64,000 bases of DNA from Siphonodentalium dalli (lineage: Eukaryota; Mollusca; Scaphopoda; Gadilida; Siphonodentaliidae), in contig CP136061.1 of NCBI GenBank assembly GCA_032622095.1, positions 250,613,582-250,677,581 of the forward strand, given 5' to 3'. This document shows positions 11,901-24,479 of this stretch, piece by piece. The position numbers and the translations under genes were made by a program. Numbering within the stretch: position 1 is the first letter of the stretch; each line of letters begins with the position of its first letter. The notes beneath the pieces are model-generated. The model made no database searches. It saw nothing but the letters and a program-made list of their open reading frames with translations, and had not been told where the DNA came from.

Positions 11901-14900
11901 GGAAGTAACCGTTGATCTATTACTCAATGCACTGTGACAAACCATATGTGATGAGGAAGTAACCGGTTATCTATTACTCAAATCACTGTGACAAACCATA
12001 TGTGCTGAGGAAGTAACCGGTGATCTATTACTCAAATCACTGTGACAAACAATATGTGATGAGGAAGTAACCGGTGATCTATTACTCAAATCACTGTGAC
12101 AAACCATATGTGCTGAGGAAGTAACCGGTTATCTATTACTCAAATCACTGTGACAAACCATATGTGCTGAGGAAGTAACTGGTGATCTATTACTCAAATC
12201 ACTGTGACAAACCATATGTGATGAGGAAGTAACCGGTGATCTATTACTCAAATCACTGTGACAAACCATATGTGATGAGGAAGTAACCGGTTATCTATTA
12301 CTCAAATCACTGTGACAAACCATATGTGATGAGGAAGTAACCGGTTATCTATTACTCAAATCACTGTGACAAACAATATGTGCTGAGGAAGTAAACGGTG
12401 ATCTATTACTCAAATCACTGTGACAAACCATATGTGATGAGGAAGTAACCGGTGATCTATTACTCAAATCACTGACAAACCATATGTGATGAGGAAGTAA
12501 CCGGTGATCTATTACTCAAATCACTGACAAACCATACATGTATATGATGAGGAAGTAACTGGTGATCTATAACTCAAATCACTGTGACAAACCATATGTG
12601 ATGAGGAAGTAACCGTTGATCTATTACTCAAATCACTGTGACAAACCATATGTGATGAGGAAGTAACCGGTGATCTATTACTCAATGCACTGTGACAAAC
12701 CATATGTGATGAGGAAGTAACCGGTTATCTATTACTCAAATCACTGTGACAAACAATATGTGCTGAGGAAGTAACCGGTGATCTATTACTCAAATCACTG
12801 TGACAAACAATATGTGCTGAGGAAGTAACCGGTTATCTATTACTCAAATCACTGTGACAAACCATATGTGATGAGGAAGTAACTGGTGATCTATTACTCA
12901 AATCACTGTGACAAACCATATGTAATGATGAAGTAAACGGTGATCTATTACGGAATTCACTGTGACAAACAATATGTGATTAGGAAGTAACCGGTTAGCT
13001 ATTACTCAAATCACTGTGACAAACAATATGTGATGAGGAAGTAACCGGTTATCTATTACTCAATTCACTGTGACAAACCATATGTGATGAGGAAGTAAAC
13101 GGTGATCTATTACTCAAATCACTGTGACAAACCATATGTGCTGAGGAAGTAACCAGTGATCTATTACTCAAATCACTGTGACAAACAATATGTGCTGAGG
13201 AAGTAACCGGTGATCTATTACTCAAATCACTGTGACAAACCATATGTGATGAGGAAGTAACCAGTGATCTATTACTCAAATCACTGTGACAAACAATATG
13301 TGCTGAGGAAGTAACCGGTTATCTATTACTCAAATCACTGTGACAAACAATATGTGCTGAGGAAGTAACCGGTTATCTATTACTTAAATCACTGTGACAA
13401 ACAATATGTGCTGAGGAAGTAACCGGTGATCTATTACTCAAATCACTGTGACAAACCATATGTGCTGAGGAAGTAACCGGTTATCTATTACTCAAATCAC
13501 TGTGACAAACCATATGTGATGAGGAAGTAAACGGTGATCTATTACTCAAATCACTGTGACAAACCATATGTGCTGAGGAAGTAAACGGTGATCTATTACT
13601 CAAATCACTGTGACAAACCATATGTGATGAGGAAGTAACCGGTGATCTATTACTCAAATCACTGTGACAAACCATATGTGATGAGGAAGTAAACGGTGAT
13701 CTATTACTCAAATCACTGTGACAAACCATATGTGATGAGGAAGTAACCGGTTATCTATTACTGAATTCACTGTGACAAACCATATGTGCTGAGGAAGTAA
13801 CCGGTGATCTATTACTCAAATCACTGTGACAAACAATATGTGCTGAGGAAGTAACCGGTTATCTATTACTCAAATCACTGTGTCAAACCATATGTGATGA
13901 GGAAGTAACCGGTGATCTATTACTCAAATCACTGTGACAAACAATATGTGATTAGGAAGTAACCGGTTAGCTATTACTCAAATCACTGTGACAAACAATA
14001 TGTGATGAGGAAGTAACCGGTTATCTATTACTCAAATCACTGTGACAAACCATATGTGATGAGGAAGTAACCGTTGATCTATTACTCAATTCACTGTGAC
14101 AAACAATATGTGCTGAGGAAGTAACCGGTGATCTATTACTCAATTCACTGTGACAAACCATATGTGATGAGGAAGTAACCGGTGATCTATTACTCAATTC
14201 ACTGTGACAAACCATATGTGATGAGGAAGTAACCGGTGATCTATTACTCAATTCACTGTGACAAACCATATGTGATGAGGAAGTAACCGGTGATCTATTA
14301 CTCAATTCACTGTGACAAACCATATGTGATGAGGAAGTAACCGGTGATCTATTACTCAATTCACTGTGACAAACCATATGTGATGAGGAAGTAACCGGTG
14401 ATCTATTACTCAAATCACTATGACAAACCATATGTGATGAGGAAGTAACCGGTTATCTATTACTCAAATCACTGTGACAAACCATATTTGATGAGGAAGT
14501 AACCGGTTATCTATTACTCAAATCACTGTGACAAACAATATGTGCTGAGGAAGTAACCGGTGATCTATTACTCAAATCACTGTGACAAACAATATGTGCT
14601 GAGGAAGTAACCGGTTATCTATTACTCAAATCACTGTGACAAACCATATGTGCTGAGGAAGTAACAGGTTATCTATTACTCAAATCACTATGACAAACCA
14701 TATTTGATGAGGAAGTAACCGGTTATCTATTACTCAAATCACTGTGACAAACAATATGTGCTGAGGAAGTAACCGGTGATCTATTACTCAAATCACTGTG
14801 ACAAACCATATGTGATGAGGAAGTAACCGGTGATCTATTACTCAAATCACTGTGACAAACAATATGTGATGAGGAAGTAACCGGTGATCTATTACTCAAA

Positions 14901-16490
14901 TCACTGTGACAAACAATATGTGATGAGGAAGTAACCGGTTATCTATTACTCAAATCACTGTGACAAACCATATGTGATGAGGAAGTAACCGGTGATCTAT
15001 TACTCAAATCACTGTGACAAACCATACATGTATGTGATGAGGAAGTAACCGGTGATCTATTACTCAATTCACTGTGACAAACCATATGCGATGAGGAAGT
15101 AACCAGTGATCTATTACTCAAATCACTGTGACAAACCATATGCGATGAGGAAGTAACCAGTGATCTATTACTCAAATCACTGTGACAAACCATATGTGCT
15201 GAGGAAGTAACCGGTGATCTATTACTCAAATCACTGTGACAAACCATATGTGATGAGGAAGTAACCGGTTATCTATTACTCAAATCACTGTGACAAACCA
15301 TATGTGATGAGGAAGTAACCGGTGATCTATTACTCAAATCACTGTGACAAACAATATGTGCTGAGGAAGTAACCGGTTATCTATTACTCAAATCACTGTG
15401 ACAAACCATATGTGATGAGGAAGTAACCGGTTATCTATTACTCAAATCACTGTGACAAACAATATGTGCTGAGGAAGTAAACGGTGATCTATTACTCAAA
15501 TCACTGTGACAAACCATATGTGATGAGGAAGTAACCGGTTATCTATTACTCAAATCACTGACAAACCATACATGTATATGATGAGGAAGTAACTGGTGAT
15601 CTATAACTCAAATCACTGTGACAAACCATATGTGATGAGGAAGTAACCGTTGATCTATTACTCAATTCACTGTGACAAACCATATGTGATGAGGAAGTAA
15701 CCAGTGATCTATTACTCAAATCACTGTGACAAACCATACATGTATGTGATGAGGAAGTAACCGGTGATCTATTACTCAAATCACTGTGACAAACCATATG
15801 TGATGAGGAAGTAACCGGTGATCTATTACTCAATTCACTGTGACAAACCATATGTGATGAGGAAGTAACCGGTGATCTATTACTCAATTCACTGTGACAA
15901 ACCATATGTGATGAGGAAGTAACTGGTGATCTATTACTCAAATCACTGTGACAAACCATATGTGATGATGAAGTAACCGGTGATCTATTACTCAATTCAC
16001 TGTGACAAACCATATGTGATGAGGAAGTTAATAGACTTTTGTATATAGCACATGGTAGGTGTCCTGACAAACCATATGTGATGAGGAAGTAACCGGTGAT
16101 CTATTACTCAAATCACTGACAAACCATATGTGATGAGGAAGTAACCGGTGATCTATTACTCAATTCACTGTGACAAACCATATGTGATGAGGAAGTAACC
16201 AGTGATCTATTACTCAATTCACTGTGACAAACCATATGTGATGAGGAATTTAATAGACTTTAGACTTCTGTATATATCACATGGTAGGTGTCCTGACAAA
16301 CCATATGTGATGAGGAAGTAACCGGCGATCTATTACTCAAATCACTGTGACAAACCATATGTGATGAGGAAGTTAATAGACTTCTGTATATATCACATGG
16401 TATGTGTCCTGACAAATCATATGTGATGAGGAAGTTAATAGACTTCTGTATATATATCAGATGGAAGGTGTCCTGACAAACAATATGTGA
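8933..16490. repeat. 54-bp satellite array, about 140 units
   Basis: The unit begins ACCGGTGATCTATTACTCAA and continues through TCACTGTGACAAACCATATG to TGATGAGGAAGTA. Each unit carries three short palindromic words: ACCGGT, TCACTGTGA and CATATG. Recurrent variants are GGTTATC for GGTGATC, CAATATGTGCTG for CCATATGTGATG, AAGAA for AAGTA, TTCACTG for ATCACTG, and a TACATGTA insertion variant. AAGAA units recur every 3-7 units in the left 1.7 kb. The right edge (16028-16490) contains an unrelated module (TAATAGACTTCTGTATAT...GGTGTCCTGAC). The period is 18 codons, so minus-strand frames stay open for several units, but GGTTATC variants create TAA stops; it is not a gene. Confidence 0.95.
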
Positions 16491-17089
16491 CAAGAAAACC
16501 AATGTCAGAAATGGTAATGCGCTCAAGATCATATACCGGTATTATATACCCATGATTGTAATTATAGAATATAAAATATATTCATTTTGCGAATGACCAA
16601 CTCAGAATTCCGTTAAAATAACAATAACAACCAGCATCTAATTAACGAACCGGCGGCCGATTCGGCCGTCTCCGACCACAACCCACAGTGGGCTGCAGAA
16701 CAAAACATGCCTATAAAAGTTGAAATATAAGACTTAAAAATTATCTTTTTCATTTCTTTTATTTGTAATTGGCATAGCTTATCACAAACCAAAAATCAAC
16801 ATTATTGACATAATGTTAACGACAATAAATGAAATTGAAATTCCCAACTACACCTTTTACCGGACTCGGCCTCCGGTCGCAGTTCGACTTTTAATCCTCC
16901 CAAATAATTCCCATTCTATAAATAAAACACCCATGCGCCCAGGCGAAACAAGAATCTCTATACCAGTATACACGCGGAGTTAATAGACTTCTGCATATCT
17001 TAGTGGGCTTCCAAAAGGTCATACCTCAGGAAAATCAAATTGTTCTTAAGACACACAAAAATATTTATCTCTGTAAACTATAATTTGTA
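16491..17089. other. AT-rich flank of the satellite
   Basis: Nothing coding seen. A small hairpin, CGGCCGATTCGGCCG, lies near 16655. An isolated copy of the satellite-edge module (TTAATAGACTTCTGCATATC) lies near 16980. Confidence 0.45.
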
Positions 17090-17301
17090 CAGTAATTCCC
17101 TAAATAATCGACTCCTTAACCACAGCAGAATTATGGGTAACTTTTCAGGATTTATTCGGAAATATGGCTTGTTGAATTTATTGGAAAGCTCTCAGTGAGA
17201 GCTTTCTGATGAATGGCAACAAGCCATATTTCCGACTAAATCTTGATAAATTCTCCATAATTCTGCTGTGGTTAAGGAGTTGATTATTTAGGGCATTACT
17301 G
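17090..17301. mobile_element. F-family foldback MITE
   Basis: CAGTAATTCCC...GGGCATTACTG tips, TA on both flanks, arms of about 100 bp. Confidence 0.8.
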
Positions 17302-18287
17302 TATCTACCAATAACTTTACACAATAACACTTTATATCACAGTTGTTATAATCGATACACTTTCTTATTCAATTATCTTTTAGTTGATGAGAAAACATGT
17401 TTTATGATTTTTACGAAACTTAATTCAGAAGGAAAAAAATAGAAATCTGTGAGATTATACTGAAATACATTTTAGTGTTGACGATTTTCCGTGGCTTCGT
17501 TGGTCTCTGTCACTCAGGATAAGGAGGATATACATTCCGGCTACCGTAGTCTTCCTCAAAATAATCCAATTAGAATTATCGTACCAGAAACAGTTTCATA
17601 AATAAAAATTACCGGGTACGACATTTTAGAATTAACGATATGGCATTTTAGAACACGAATTTCCATGGAAAAAAAACAGCGATAAAAGGCATTTATACAT
17701 GAAATATTGAAAATGTTAGTTATCTGATTAACTTATGTAATCGAACCCGTAGATTCAGAAAATGTAATAAAAAGTTTCGCACCAAAATGGCAGGTACAAC
17801 CTTTTTGAAGCACACCGACGATATTCGATATATCAGATGGTAGCTACTAGTAGGTGTCCTCATGTGTAGGACGCACCAGACTTGTTGGAAATATACTGAG
17901 CTTGTGTCCATTTTGTGCGATTTTTAGTTCAATCACTCTAGAACGATAAGAGTGCATTTTCTATCCAGTTTTTTTGGTGACAACAAAATGATAGTCGTAT
18001 GCAAGAAGGGCGGGCTACTCATGACTTAATTGTTAGAAATAATACTGACATTTTGACCATTATGTAAGATTTTTTTTTTCAATTGCGCAAGACTCAAATT
18101 GAGTGCATTTTTTTGGTGCCAACAGAATGAAAGTACCAATAAATAGATGTATGTGTCTGTATGTGTGCGTCTGTATGTGGGTTTGTCTGTGTGTGTGGGG
18201 GGGGGTGTGAAACATGAAAATTTTGTATATTACAGCCCTGATAATTAGCAGAAATTAGCCTAGGCTAAAAGAAATGTTCAGCATCTT
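17302..18287. other. Intergenic DNA with degenerate repeats
   Basis: Two diverged copies of a GAGTGCATTTT...TTTTTGGTGNCAACANAATG segment lie at about 17948-17992 and 18098-18135. A TG-rich tract is at 18150-18210. No exon recognised. Confidence 0.4.
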
Positions 18288-19197
18288 CAGATTGATATCC
18301 ACAACTACATGTATAGTGCGGTAAAACGATCAGATTGATATCCACAACTACATGTATAGTGCGGTAAAACGATCAGATTGATATCCACAACTACATGTAT
18401 AGTGCGGTAAAACGATCAGATTGATATCCACAACTATAGTGCGGTAAAACGATCAGATTGATATCCACAACTATAGTGCGGTAAAACGATCAGATTGATA
18501 TCCACAACTATAGTGCGGTAAAACGATCAGATTGATATCCACAACTATAGTGCGGTAAAACGATCAGATTGATATCCACAACTATAGTGCGGTAAAACAA
18601 TCAGATAGATATCCACAACTATAGTGCGGTAAAACGATCAGATTGATATCCACAACTATAGTGCGGTAAAACGATCAGATTGCTATCCACAAATATAGTG
18701 CGGTAAAACGATCAGATTGATATCCACAACTATAGTGCGTAAAACAATCAGATTGATATCCACAACTATAGTGCGGTAAAACAATCAGATTGATATCCAC
18801 AACTATAGTGCGGTAAAATGATCAGATTGATATCCACAACTACAGTGCGGTAAAACGATCAGATTGATATCCACAACTATAGTGCGGTAAAACGATCAGA
18901 TTGATATCTACAACTATAGTGCGGTAAAACGATCAGATTGATATCCACAACTACAGTGCGGTAAAACGATCAGATTGATATCCACAACTACAGTGCGGTA
19001 AAACGATCAGATTGATATCCACAACTACAGTGCGGTAAAACGATCAGATTGATATCCACAACTACAGTGCGGTAAAACGATCAGATTGATATCCACAACT
19101 ACAGTGCGGTAAAACGATCAGATTGATATCCACAACTACAGTGCGGTAAAACGATCAGATTGATATCCACAACTATAGTGCGGTAAAACGATCAGAT
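18288..19197. repeat. 37-bp minisatellite, about 24 units
   Basis: The unit reads CAGATTGATATCCACAACTA then TAGTGCGGTAAAACGAT. The first three units have a 6-bp CATGTA insertion (43-bp period, 18288, 18331, 18374); from 18417 the period is 37 bp. A later block shares ACTACAGTGCGG in place of ACTATAGTGCGG, showing local homogenisation. Confidence 0.95.
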
Positions 19198-19650
19198 AGT
19201 TTGTATCGGTCAAAAATGTATTATCCATGTGTTTAGTAAGATATAGATCAGTTTTTAATCTAAGTAGAAATCATACTGAATAATTTACATGTTCCTGAAC
19301 AGATGATGGCAGGAGAGCTGATACATATTGACATTCAATCAATTCGCTTGTCCAGTACATTAAACCTCTGCCAATGAGTTGTGAACAAAATTTTGACGAT
19401 TAAATGAATAAATAAATTATCTATTGTTATCAGACAGTGATGTACGTAGGACTGGAATATTTAAATGAATCGCAATGCTTGCCATAACGCATTGATTTTC
19501 TGACTGACATCAATTTATTAGATCAGGTTCAGGTGTCTCCGATTATAATATTGATCTTGAATACTTCACAGACAGCCACACTTTATAGCTAACCTTTTTT
19601 CCTGACATCCTAATTGGAGTCAACATAATTGGAGGTAATTTTACGTTTAA
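19198..19650. other. Intergenic DNA, nothing recognised
   Basis: No repeat ends or exon-like frames. Confidence 0.45.
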
Positions 19651-20037
19651 CCCTTTACCCAACAAACCGGCCAAAAACGCCCAAATAAAGCTTCAACAGC
19701 CTAAAATATCTTCGGTCTGTCTCAATAACACCATACAATATGGGTATCATTGGAACCGGTTCATTGACCACATTGTGATGGTTACAGTTATGCCCTGTGC
19801 CAATGCATTCTCTTATATATGCGAGTCGACCATAGATCGCCTCGCATATATAAGAGAATGCATTGGCCTAAACACTTTTTACCATTTTTTCTTACAACAA
19901 TTTTATAATTTTTTCTTACATTTTTATCATTTTTAATATGTTAAGCCAATGCATTCTTTTATATATGCGAGGCGACCTATGGTCGACTCGCATATATAAG
20001 AGAATGCATTGGCACAGGGCCGTTGTTGGGTAAAGGG
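19651..20037 (+). mobile_element. PB-B MITE, copy 2
   Basis: TTAA at 19647-19650 and 20038-20041; tips CCCTTTACCCAACA/TGTTGGGTAAAGGG; palindromes at 19799-19867 and 19945-20013. Long arm on the left. Confidence 0.85.
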
Positions 20038-20053
20038 TTAACTTGAAGCCACA

Positions 20054-20480
20054 CAAGCCTGAGTTTAGTGTGCCTGTCATTTGCAGAATGAGGTCCCCCG
20101 AGCTAGCATCACCAAATTCACCCTCTGGGGACCTCATTCCGCATGGCCTCATCTGCTATGGGAGATACAGACTCAGATTGAAGTTCCCAAATGGTGAATA
20201 TCGTGATGTTCAACCATTGGGAACATCGATTATGCAATGTTTCGTCTGCCAATTTGGGGATATAGATTAACTTAACAAAACAAGAAATAGCATTTATGTG
20301 AAGAAGTTTCTATAGAAATTTTATAAAAAAGAAACTTTCCAGAGAACATGAGGCCTAAGCAGAATGAGGTCACCAGAGGGTGAATTTGGTGATATTAGCC
20401 CACTATGTGGGATAGCATCACTAAATTCACCCTCTGGGGACCTCTTTCTGCAAATGACAAGCACACTAAACTCAGACTTG
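20054..20480. mobile_element. E-family hAT-like MITE
   Basis: Tips CAAGCCTGAGTTTAGTGTG and complement; flanking 8-mers AAGCCACA/AAGGCACA match at 7 of 8. Shares its subfamily tips with the copy at 60215-60507. Confidence 0.8.
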
Positions 20481-20513
20481 AAGGCACATAGTGGTTTGTG
20501 CTCTAATAACCAA

Positions 20514-21277
20514 CAAGCCTGCAAATAGCGTGTGTCATTTGCAGAATGAGGTCCCCAGAGGGTGAATTTAGTGATGCTATGACTATGATTATTTATTCAT
20601 AACTCATTCATATGATATATACAATTATATACAGTGTGTAATAGTATAACATTCAATGAGCTATCGGGGACAGCATAACCAATAGGGTTGTCTACCTGCC
20701 GTCCCCGCACAGTGGCTAGCATCACCAAATTCACCCTCTGGAGACCTCATTCTGCTTAGGCTTCATCTTCTGGGAAGTATCTACATGTATAGTATCAAAT
20801 TAAGATTGTTTTTAGTTACATTTCCCTTCTAGGAAGTTTCTGTATCCCCTAAATTGCAGAAGATAAAATTAATAATTGAGGTGCCCAATGGGTGAACATC
20901 ACCAACTTCAACTGGGGAACTTCAATCTGATCCTAAGTCTGCCATATCAGTTGAGGGCCTAAGCAGAATGAGGTCCCCAGAGGGTGAATTTAGTGATGCT
21001 AGCCCACTATGCGGGATAGCATCACTAAATTCACCCTCTGGGGACCTCATTCTGCAAATGACAGAAACGCTATTTGCCCAATGGGTGAACATCACCAACT
21101 TCAACTGGGGAACTTCAATCTGATCCTAAGTCTGCCATATCAGTTGAGGGCCTAAGCAGAATGAGGTCCCCAGAGGGTGAATTTGGTGATGCTAGCCCGC
21201 TATGCGGGGTAGCATCACTAAATTCACCCTCTGGGGACCTCGTTCTGCAAATGACAGACACCCTATTTCAAGGCTTG
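20514..21277. mobile_element. E-family MITE with internal duplication and insertion
   Basis: Tips CAAGCCTGCAAATAG and TTTCAAGGCTTG. The right half (CCCAATGGGTGAACATCACC through ATGACAGA) is tandemly duplicated at about 20886-21074 and 21078-21260. The left loop is interrupted at 20583-20703. No matching target duplication is seen. Confidence 0.7.
20583..20703 (-). mobile_element. Possible 5'-truncated non-LTR retrotransposon tail
   Basis: About 120 bp interrupts the E-family loop. Read on the minus strand it ends GAGTTATGAATAAATAATC, an A-rich 3' tail like those of LINE-type elements. No coding part remains and no target duplication is clear, so this is tentative. Confidence 0.35.
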
Positions 21278-21306
21278 TACACATGTACCTTTCCATGAGC
21301 ATTTAA

Positions 21307-21543
21307 CCCATTTGTGACGGGAGCTCCATAGCCAGCGCTGGTGCAGCATTAAAGATACTGTGCCAGTGCATGCTCATATATATCCGAGCCTCCCATAAGA
21401 AAGAATGCACTGGCTTAATACACGGTCAAAGTAAATATTGTTATAAAGCCAATGTATTCTCTTACATGTGGGGCTCCCTATGGGAGACTCACTTATATAA
21501 TCGAATGCATTGGCACAGGGTTTTCGCAAAATTTCAAGAGCAA
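21307..21543 (+). mobile_element. PB-C MITE, 3' truncated
   Basis: TTAA at 21303-21306, then CCCATTTGTGACGGGAGCTC and GCTGGTGCAGCATTAAAGAT. Two degenerate palindromes with GCCAGTGCAT / GCCAATGTATTC arms; CACAGGG is followed by TTTTCGCAAAATTTCA, after which the family sequence stops. Confidence 0.65.
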
Positions 21544-22602
21544 GATCAATTGGCAACCTCATGGCAGTATTGAATCCCAAGTCTACTCATTACAATAGGG
21601 ATATGATGCTTCCAAGGTGTGACATGGAGTTACATGCAGAACTAATCAAGGTGTGACATGGTATTACATGCAGAACTAATCATTTAGATAAGTGTTCTAC
21701 CCTCATAATGGTTTTGGAATATTTGTTCATGCAGACCTCTATAGGAAACCAAACAACATTTTTAATTCATTTCTGATGGTGGCCATCTTTATATGATATA
21801 GTAATTTCTGCCAACATGGAGTTTTGAATTTGGCAGTTAAAAATACCATTAGAAACAATGCTCAATGCCTGTTGGTCCATTTCTAGAGACCTTTCTGGAT
21901 TTAATAACCTCACTACTGGTGGAATATGATCTGTATGGGTGATCTACTAAACTAAACAGGCGCAACGGCAAGCGTGGCTTATGACCCGAAGCTCTGTTTA
22001 GAGAGTGGGCAATTCTTAATATTTGCATGGATAGAAAAAAAATTATTTTCTAAATCCAAGAAGTGGGTATCCTCCACTTCCCCCTAAACAGAGCTATCAA
22101 CACACCAAAGCACAACCAAATCCAATTCATAGACACAAAATTCATCAGAGTAACAATGTGATATAATCGTAGATAAAAAATTAACAAATTTCCAAGTCAA
22201 AGGGCCGTGACTCTGGTAAAAATTATATGGACAAAACCCATAGTATGCGTGTATCCTTTCCCCTAACCTGTGCTATCACCATGCCAAAGGACAATGAAAT
22301 CGATAATTAAAACCGAGTCAAAAAGCTGAAATGTCGAACGGATGAATGGACTGACAGAGACCACGCCCCTATGCCCCGAACCTCTTATTGGAGGTGGGGG
22401 GTCATAACAGGGCGACAAGAAAAAGAAGTTACCCTAATTATAAATGCATATGTTAGAACAGTCCATTATTCCTTTGGAGGGGTGACCAAGTAAAATTAGC
22501 AGATTAAAGATATACGAAAAGATTATGTCATTTGTTTAACTTATTATCAAAACATTTCCTAAGGGAGGTAACTCCTCAATGAGTATTTATAACCTCTCAA
22601 AT
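21544..22602. other. Intergenic DNA with small repeats
   Basis: A direct repeat of about 38 bp (AAGGTGTGACATGG...GCAGAACTAATCA) lies at 21613-21685. GCTCTGTTTAG occurs in inverted orientation near 21992 and 22085. No exon recognised. Confidence 0.4.
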
Positions 22603-23069
22603 CAGGCTTCAAAATATAGTGCTGGTCATTTGCAGAATGAGGTCCCTAAAGGGTGAATTTAGTTATGCTACATCACACAATGGGTTAACATTAATAAATT
22701 CACCCTCTGGGGACCTCATTCTACTTTGGCCTCATCTTCTCTGCAAAGTATCTTTATCATCAATTTAACAAGTTTTTTAGTTTCTTTAGAAACTTCTTTA
22801 GAAAGTTTATTTTTTTCTTTGTTAGTTTAGATTATCTATATCCCCTAATTGGCAGACGACACAATGCATAATCAGTGTGCCCAATAGGTGTGCATCACAA
22901 TATTCGCCATCTGGGAAGTTAAATCTGTTTCCAGGTCTCCCATGGCAGTAGAATGAGTTTCCCCAGAGGATGAATTTGATGATGCAAGCCTGCTTTGCAG
23001 ATAGCATAACTAAATTCACCTTCTGGGGACCTCATTTAGCAAATGACCAGCACCTTATTTTGAGTCCTG
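22603..23069. mobile_element. E-family MITE, divergent subfamily
   Basis: Tips CAGGCTTCAAAATATAGTGC and complement of CAGGACTCAAAATAAGGTGC, then GGTCATTTGCAGAATGAGG. Flanking 8-mers TCTCAAAT/TCTCCCAT match at 6 of 8. The CAGG tip is typical of hAT elements. Confidence 0.7.
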
Positions 23070-23201
23070 TCTCCCATCCAAGAAATCCAAATAAGAGATA
23101 AGAATTGACTGGGGGGATATTTGTTCTGGGCATATGTCAGTGTGGGTGGGTGTTTGGTCGATGGGACAAAAAAAAAAAAATTCTGCAACTTAAATTTTTT
23201 T

Positions 23202-23239
23202 CACCCACTGACCGACGCGCGAAGCGCGTCCAGTGGGTG
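23202..23239. repeat. GC-rich two-part hairpin
   Basis: CACCCACTG...CAGTGGGTG encloses GACGCGC-GAA-GCGCGTC. A similar GCGCGCTTCGCGC word lies near 26055. It resembles the 3' hairpins of Helitron-type elements, but no CTRR end follows. Confidence 0.5.
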
Positions 23240-24087
23240 TACTATAATCGTAGGACTCATGCGTTTCTGCTGAACTGAACTAGTGTCTATGCGTTTCTGC
23301 TGAGCTGCACTGACGTTTGATCGCAAAATAAAATTATAATCATTATCAAAGCACACGTTTGGATAACACCGCCATAAACTGTTTCATATTATGCTGTTGA
23401 GCTCATATCGTCAATAAAATTAAGAGTTATAACTCATTAAACTAAGAATTACTGCTAACGTATTTCTACCAATTGGGTAACTAGATTCAGGTTGAGCTGG
23501 AACTTGAGAAATTTTTAATTTCAACCAATTGAAATGCCGCTGGAATTGGAAAGGGTTAAGGTTGTGGGGCAACGCAAATGACGTCATCGAAAACAAGGCG
23601 CCTCAAAATGAGTCAAAAATCGTACACAGTACATGTCTCGCTTCGTCTCGGAATCGTGATTTAAATTCATTCATTTTGACTGTTACTGTGTCCTAAGATA
23701 TTAAAAACTTGTGGAATGTGCTTAGGAAGGATTGTTTTTATATCTAATAAGTGGGATTTACCTCCCAAAAAGGTGAGTTTCAGGCCTGCATTTGTTGTCA
23801 ATCTGTATTATCTGATTCTGACAGCGCTCGTCTGCAACTGTAATTTGCAGAATTCGCGTGTTTGACTAAACTTTTTCTCCACTCGATTCTCTCAAAATGC
23901 ACAATAATCGGTCAAATTCTTTCAATAATTCTATCTAAATACATCTTAGCTATTATTCGGATCAGATCTCCCCGTCGAGAAAGCGATATGTTGACCAAAA
24001 CGACACTTGATAAAGTTGTTTACATTTTGAGCGCACACTGCCTGCGGCACAGTACACGCTCGATTTTTATCATGGAAACAAATCAAT
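23240..24087. other. Intergenic DNA
   Basis: A short direct repeat (TATGCGTTTCTGCTGA) lies at about 23257-23310. No exon recognised. Confidence 0.4.
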
Positions 24088-24415
24088 TTCTTCCATCTAA
24101 AAGATAATTACGTGCTGGACCCTGTCATTTTAGGAATATATAAGTATTCCACGCAGACATACCTCAGTCTCAGCTTAAAATTTTGAAAAATAACAGTTTT
24201 ATCGACATAAATCAATTTGAATGGGAAAATCCCGTGTTAAAATTTATCATCGAAAAAAAATAATTTCTTCCATCTAAAAAATAATTACGTGCTGTACCCT
24301 GTCATTTTAGGAATATATAAGTATTCCACACAGACACACCAAGTTTCAGCTTAAAATTTTGAAAAATAAGAATTTTATCGACATAAATCAATTTTAATGG
24401 CAGATCCCATGTTAA
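24088..24415. repeat. Tandem duplication, about 178-bp period
   Basis: CTTCCATCTAAAAGATAATT at 24091 recurs at 24268 with the following 150 bp (ATTTTAGGAATATATAAGTA, AGCTTAAAATTTTGAAAAAT). Two copies. Confidence 0.75.
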
Positions 24416-24479
24416 ATAAATTTTAGGGCCCTGCGAATGTTTTCTGAGATGTTCCATATTGGCCACCAGAGTCCATATT

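Noticed and set aside
10719-16070. Long minus-strand frames of repeated VCHSDLSNRSPVTSSSH as a repeat protein
   Set aside because: They arise because the 54-bp satellite unit is a multiple of three. Common GGTTATC variants create stops, there is no start context or signal, and the frames break wherever the variants occur.
8933-16490. CRISPR array
   Set aside because: Units are contiguous with no unique spacers and the genome is eukaryotic. It is a satellite.
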